This document shows positions 61,490-64,000 of a stretch of DNA of 64,000 bases, piece by piece. How positions within the stretch are numbered: the first letter of the stretch is position 1; every line of letters starts with the position of its first letter. Where the stretch lies: positions 806,001 to 870,000 of the forward strand of contig OZ220724.1 in assembly GCA_965116715.1 (NCBI GenBank), read 5' to 3'. Position numbers and translations under genes: made by a program. The notes beneath the pieces were generated by a model. That model was not told the origin of the DNA, did no database searches, and worked only from the letters and a program-made list of their open reading frames with translations. The DNA comes from Poriferisodalis sp965116715 (GTDB taxonomy: Bacteria; Actinomycetota; Acidimicrobiia; Acidimicrobiales; Poriferisodalaceae).

Positions 61490-62455
61490 GAGGCCGCGCG
61501 GATAGGCGACCATCCACCAGTCGTCGTGTCGGTCCCGCTGTGATGCGGGGTGCTGTACGAACCGACGACATGGTGGAGGTGCGTGTTCATCATGCGCGCT
61601 TTGAGCAAGGCAGTGGTGGATGTCATCTGGGCAGCGGTCGAGCCGCTGTTGGCCCGTGGGCCCGATGCGCATCCGTTGGGTTGTCATCGGCGGCGGATAT
61701 CGGATCGGCTGTGCCTGCGGGGGATCATCATCAGGCTGGTGACGGGCTGCTCGTGGGAGTCCGTTGAGCACTTGCTCGACGGTGAGGTGTCCGACACGAC
61801 GCTGCGGTCCCGCCGCGACGAGTGGGTCGCAGCAGGCGTGTTCGACAAGATCGCGGCCGAGGCGGTCGCGGCATGGGACCGCGTCATGGGCCTGCGGCTT
61901 GGCGATGTGTGCATCGACGGCTCGGTCCACAAGGCGCCCTGCGGCGGCGAAGGAACCGGCAAGAGCCCCGTTGACCGGCGCAAACTGGGCTGGAAGTGGT
62001 CGTTGGCCACCGACGCGGCGGGCACCCCGGTGGGGTGGGCCGCAGCAGGCGCGAACCGCAACGACATCATGCTGTTCGAGCCCACCATGGCCGAGATCGA
62101 ACGACACGGCCTGCACCACGACATCGACACGCTGCATCTCGACCGCGGCTACATCGGCGGCCGCGTCGACCGGGCCGCCCACCAGGCAGGCATCACCGAC
62201 ATCGTGCGGCCCTCCAAACGGCCGCCCAGCAGCGCAGCCGTCAAGCCAGTCGCCGCCCCGCTGGGACTGCGCTGGACCGTGGAGCGCACCAACTCGTGGC
62301 TGTCGAACTACGGCCAGCTGCGCCGCAACACCGACCGGCGACCCGAGCACCGCACAGCCCAGCTCGCCCTCGCCGTCACGCTGATCATCACCATCAAACT
62401 CATCGACCAACGCGACCGCTGGCAACCCCACTGACCCACCTATCCGCTGACGCTC
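61490..62455 (+). mobile_element. IS5-family-like insertion sequence, copy 2
   Basis: 966 bp, with the same ends as copy 1, flanked by TAA at 61487-61489 and 62456-62458. No difference from copy 1 was noticed by eye. Opposite orientation to copy 1, 28.4 kb away. Confidence 0.93.
61592..62434 (+). CDS. IS5-family-like transposase, copy 2
   Basis: 280 residues from ATG 61592 (GTG 61550 would add 14). Same translation as copy 1, with DGSVHKAPCGGEGTGKSP, HLDRGYIGGRVD and RWTVERTNSWL. Intact, likely active. Confidence 0.92.
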   Translation: MRALSKAVVDVIWAAVEPLLARGPDAHPLGCHRRRISDRLCLRGIIIRLVTGCSWESVEHLLDGEVSDTTLRSRRDEWVAAGVFDKIAAEAVAAWDRVMGLRLGDVCIDGSVHKAPCGGEGTGKSPVDRRKLGWKWSLATDAAGTPVGWAAAGANRNDIMLFEPTMAEIERHGLHHDIDTLHLDRGYIGGRVDRAAHQAGITDIVRPSKRPPSSAAVKPVAAPLGLRWTVERTNSWLSNYGQLRRNTDRRPEHRTAQLALAVTLIITIKLIDQRDRWQPH

Positions 62456-62767
62456 TAAGTTTCGTAGCGGCCGATGAAACCGTCGAACCCGGGCCATAGC
62501 GCGGGGCGGCACTGACGCGAGCAATGGAACGCCATGGCTAGCGTGCCGCTGGCGATCAGTGCTGCGGAGCTGTCGTCGATCGAGACGGCTGTGGGCGAAC
62601 TGGGCCAACGCGTTTCGCAGGCTGCCGATGAGCTGATGGGCACGCCACACGAGGACGTCGGCGTCGTAGGCCGCCATGGGATCAGTGTAGACAGCATGTC
62701 CCCAAAACTGAAGATGGATTTGCCACAAATGTGAGAGCACCAATCCGCCAATCGTTAAGATGAGCAG
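62456..62767. other. Gap after IS copy 2; only a weak small ORF
   Basis: 312 bases. A plus-strand 66-codon frame at 62534-62734 (MASVPLAISAAELSSIETAV...) has protein-like composition but no family, ribosome site or neighbour support. Nothing else is seen before the ATPase gene. Confidence 0.4.
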
Positions 62768-64000
62768 ATGGGCGGGATGGATACCCTGACAATGCCCGGC
62801 TATCGGGAGCGAATTGCCGGCGCGGAAGTCGCAGCTGCATTGCAGCGCCGAGGCGCCGTGCTGATTCAAGGGGCACGAGGCACCGGCAAGACTTGGACGT
62901 CTCGCGATCACGCCTGCTCAGAGGTGCGGCTCGACGACCCCGACATGCTGGCGCTGGCCGAGACCGACCCGGACTACCTGCTGTCGCGCCCTGCGCCGCT
63001 GCTGGTCGACCAATGGCAGCACGCCCCCGCCCTGTGGAACCGCATACGCCGCGCCTGCGACGACCGGCCCGGCACTGGCCATTTCATTCTCACCGGCTCG
63101 GCCCGCCCCACCGACAGCATCACTCGTCACACCGGCACCGGGCGCATCACGCGGCTGACGATGAGGCCGATGACGCTGTACGAGACGGGGCTCTCCAGCG
63201 GGGAGGTGTCGTTGCGGGCGCTGCTGGAGGGGGCCGCCAGACCCGCGTCGGAGAATCACCCTGCCCTGCTCGAAGTGGCCGGTGCGGTCTGCCGGGGCGG
63301 ATGGCCGGCCAGCCTCGACCTCGCTCAGACCGCCGCCGCGGCGGCGGCACGCGACTACATCCAAGAGGCCGTCCGCGCCGACATCGAAGATGCCGTGGGA
63401 GTCCGCCACAACCCAGACGCCCTCGAGAACCTCCTGCGCCTCATCGCCCGCAGCACCGCCTCGCACGTGTCCGCGGCCAAGCTCGGCCGGGATATGTACC
63501 CCGCATCGCCGCCGGCGGCCCAGACCCTGGGCTCCTACCTGGACGCGCTGCAACGCATCTTCGTGCTCGACGACTTGCCCGCATGGTCGCCCGAACTGCG
63601 CTCGAAGGCCACCGTGAGAAAGGCCCCCAAGCGACACCTGGTGGACCCCTCCCTCGCCGCCGCCCTGATCGGAGCATCACCAGAAGGCCTGATGGCTGAC
63701 TTCTCCATGTTCGGCAGCCTCTTCGAGTCACTGGCCGTGCGAGACCTGCGGGTGTACGCCCAGCCGCTGGGCTTCGACGCATACCACTACCACGACTCCG
63801 ACGACCTGGAAGCCGATGTCGTCATCCAAGGCCTCGACGGCACCTGGGCGGCATTCGAGGTCAAGCTCAACTCCGGCCCCCGCCAAATCGAACAAGCCGC
63901 CACCGCCCTCAAACGCCTGAGAGACAAGACCCACAAGCGGCGAGCCAGCCAACTCGCACTGATGGCCGTGATCACCGCCACCAGAACTGCCTACATGCGC
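62768..64000 (+). CDS. AAA ATPase with DUF4143-type domain (C-terminus outside window)
   Basis: 411 residues visible from ATG 62768; the frame is open to the right edge. Walker A GARGTGKT (35-42), Walker B-like PLLVDQWQHAP, sensor ILTGSARP, then the DUF4143-type second domain (LGSYLDALQRIFVLDDLPAWSP, KAPKRHLVDPSLAAALIG, FGSLFESLAVRDLRVYA, FEVKLNSGPRQIEQAA with nuclease-like E-x-K). Such proteins are widespread, often in accessory regions, and their role is unsettled. Confidence 0.88.
   Translation, partial: MGGMDTLTMPGYRERIAGAEVAAALQRRGAVLIQGARGTGKTWTSRDHACSEVRLDDPDMLALAETDPDYLLSRPAPLLVDQWQHAPALWNRIRRACDDRPGTGHFILTGSARPTDSITRHTGTGRITRLTMRPMTLYETGLSSGEVSLRALLEGAARPASENHPALLEVAGAVCRGGWPASLDLAQTAAAAAARDYIQEAVRADIEDAVGVRHNPDALENLLRLIARSTASHVSAAKLGRDMYPASPPAAQTLGSYLDALQRIFVLDDLPAWSPELRSKATVRKAPKRHLVDPSLAAALIGASPEGLMADFSMFGSLFESLAVRDLRVYAQPLGFDAYHYHDSDDLEADVVIQGLDGTWAAFEVKLNSGPRQIEQAATALKRLRDKTHKRRASQLALMAVITATRTAYMR

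Noticed and set aside
61283..62911. 542-codon minus-strand ORF spanning IS copy 2
   Set aside because: Made of the stop-free antisense frame of the IS; no host gene on that strand at its ends.

Overview
The window is high-GC actinobacterial DNA (64 kb). The order ANTAR response regulator – polA – rpsA on one strand, a FAS-II block (fabD-fabH-fabG-acpP-fabF), an F420-type flavoprotein, a fused anthranilate synthase and CWB2 cell-wall-binding proteins fit an Actinomycetota genome. The mix of CaiB, MaoC, enoyl-CoA hydratase, P450 and IS elements is reminiscent of the Acidimicrobiia, but that placement is inference, not shown by any single marker.

Layout. 1-4.6 kb: rpsA (cut by the window edge), polA, pdtaR-like regulator and tRNA-Leu(CAA), all minus. 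4.7-9.3 kb: plus-strand fatty-acid synthesis block, whose FabD carries an unusual C-terminal biotinyl/lipoyl-like domain. 9.3-15 kb: serine hydrolase, CapA-like lipoprotein, double CaiB-type CoA-transferase, F420-type oxidoreductase. 15-24.2 kb: a long minus-strand run reading from a branched-chain-type ABC importer (livK, livF, livH, fused livMG) through a diiron PaaA-like protein, a small unknown, two MaoC-fold proteins, an enoyl-CoA hydratase and a YjbR protein. An IS982-like element sits between the PaaA-like gene and the small unknown. 24.3-32.2 kb: two glutamine-synthetase-like ligases, two cytochromes P450, a class I glutamine amidotransferase-like protein, an HSL-type esterase and an SDR. 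Together with the importer these look like a dedicated uptake and catabolic locus, possibly for an amine that is gamma-glutamylated.

32.2-35.1 kb: IS5-type copy 1 inside the 3' end of the SDR, then a Clp-fold SDH-type protease with a tiny coupled partner and a winged-helix regulator. 35.1-43.3 kb: one long minus-strand run (GroES-like, trpEG, ygfZ, ABM protein, trpF, trpB, trpA, HIT-like, cytochrome c, fabZ-like), with an alpha/beta hydrolase diverging from its upstream end. 44-51.1 kb: hisD-hisC-hisB-hisH-hisA-hisF followed by an acyl-CoA synthetase.

51.1-64 kb is accessory: a VapBC-like pair, a visibly AT-richer secreted CHAP protein, an ISL3-type element, an unknown membrane protein, an antitoxin with a truncated PIN toxin, two paralogous CWB2 cell-wall proteins (one fused to a beta-propeller and an M6-type metalloprotease), IS5-type copy 2 (apparently identical and inverted relative to copy 1), and a DUF4143-type ATPase running off the right edge. 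No rRNA, CRISPR array or prophage module was seen.
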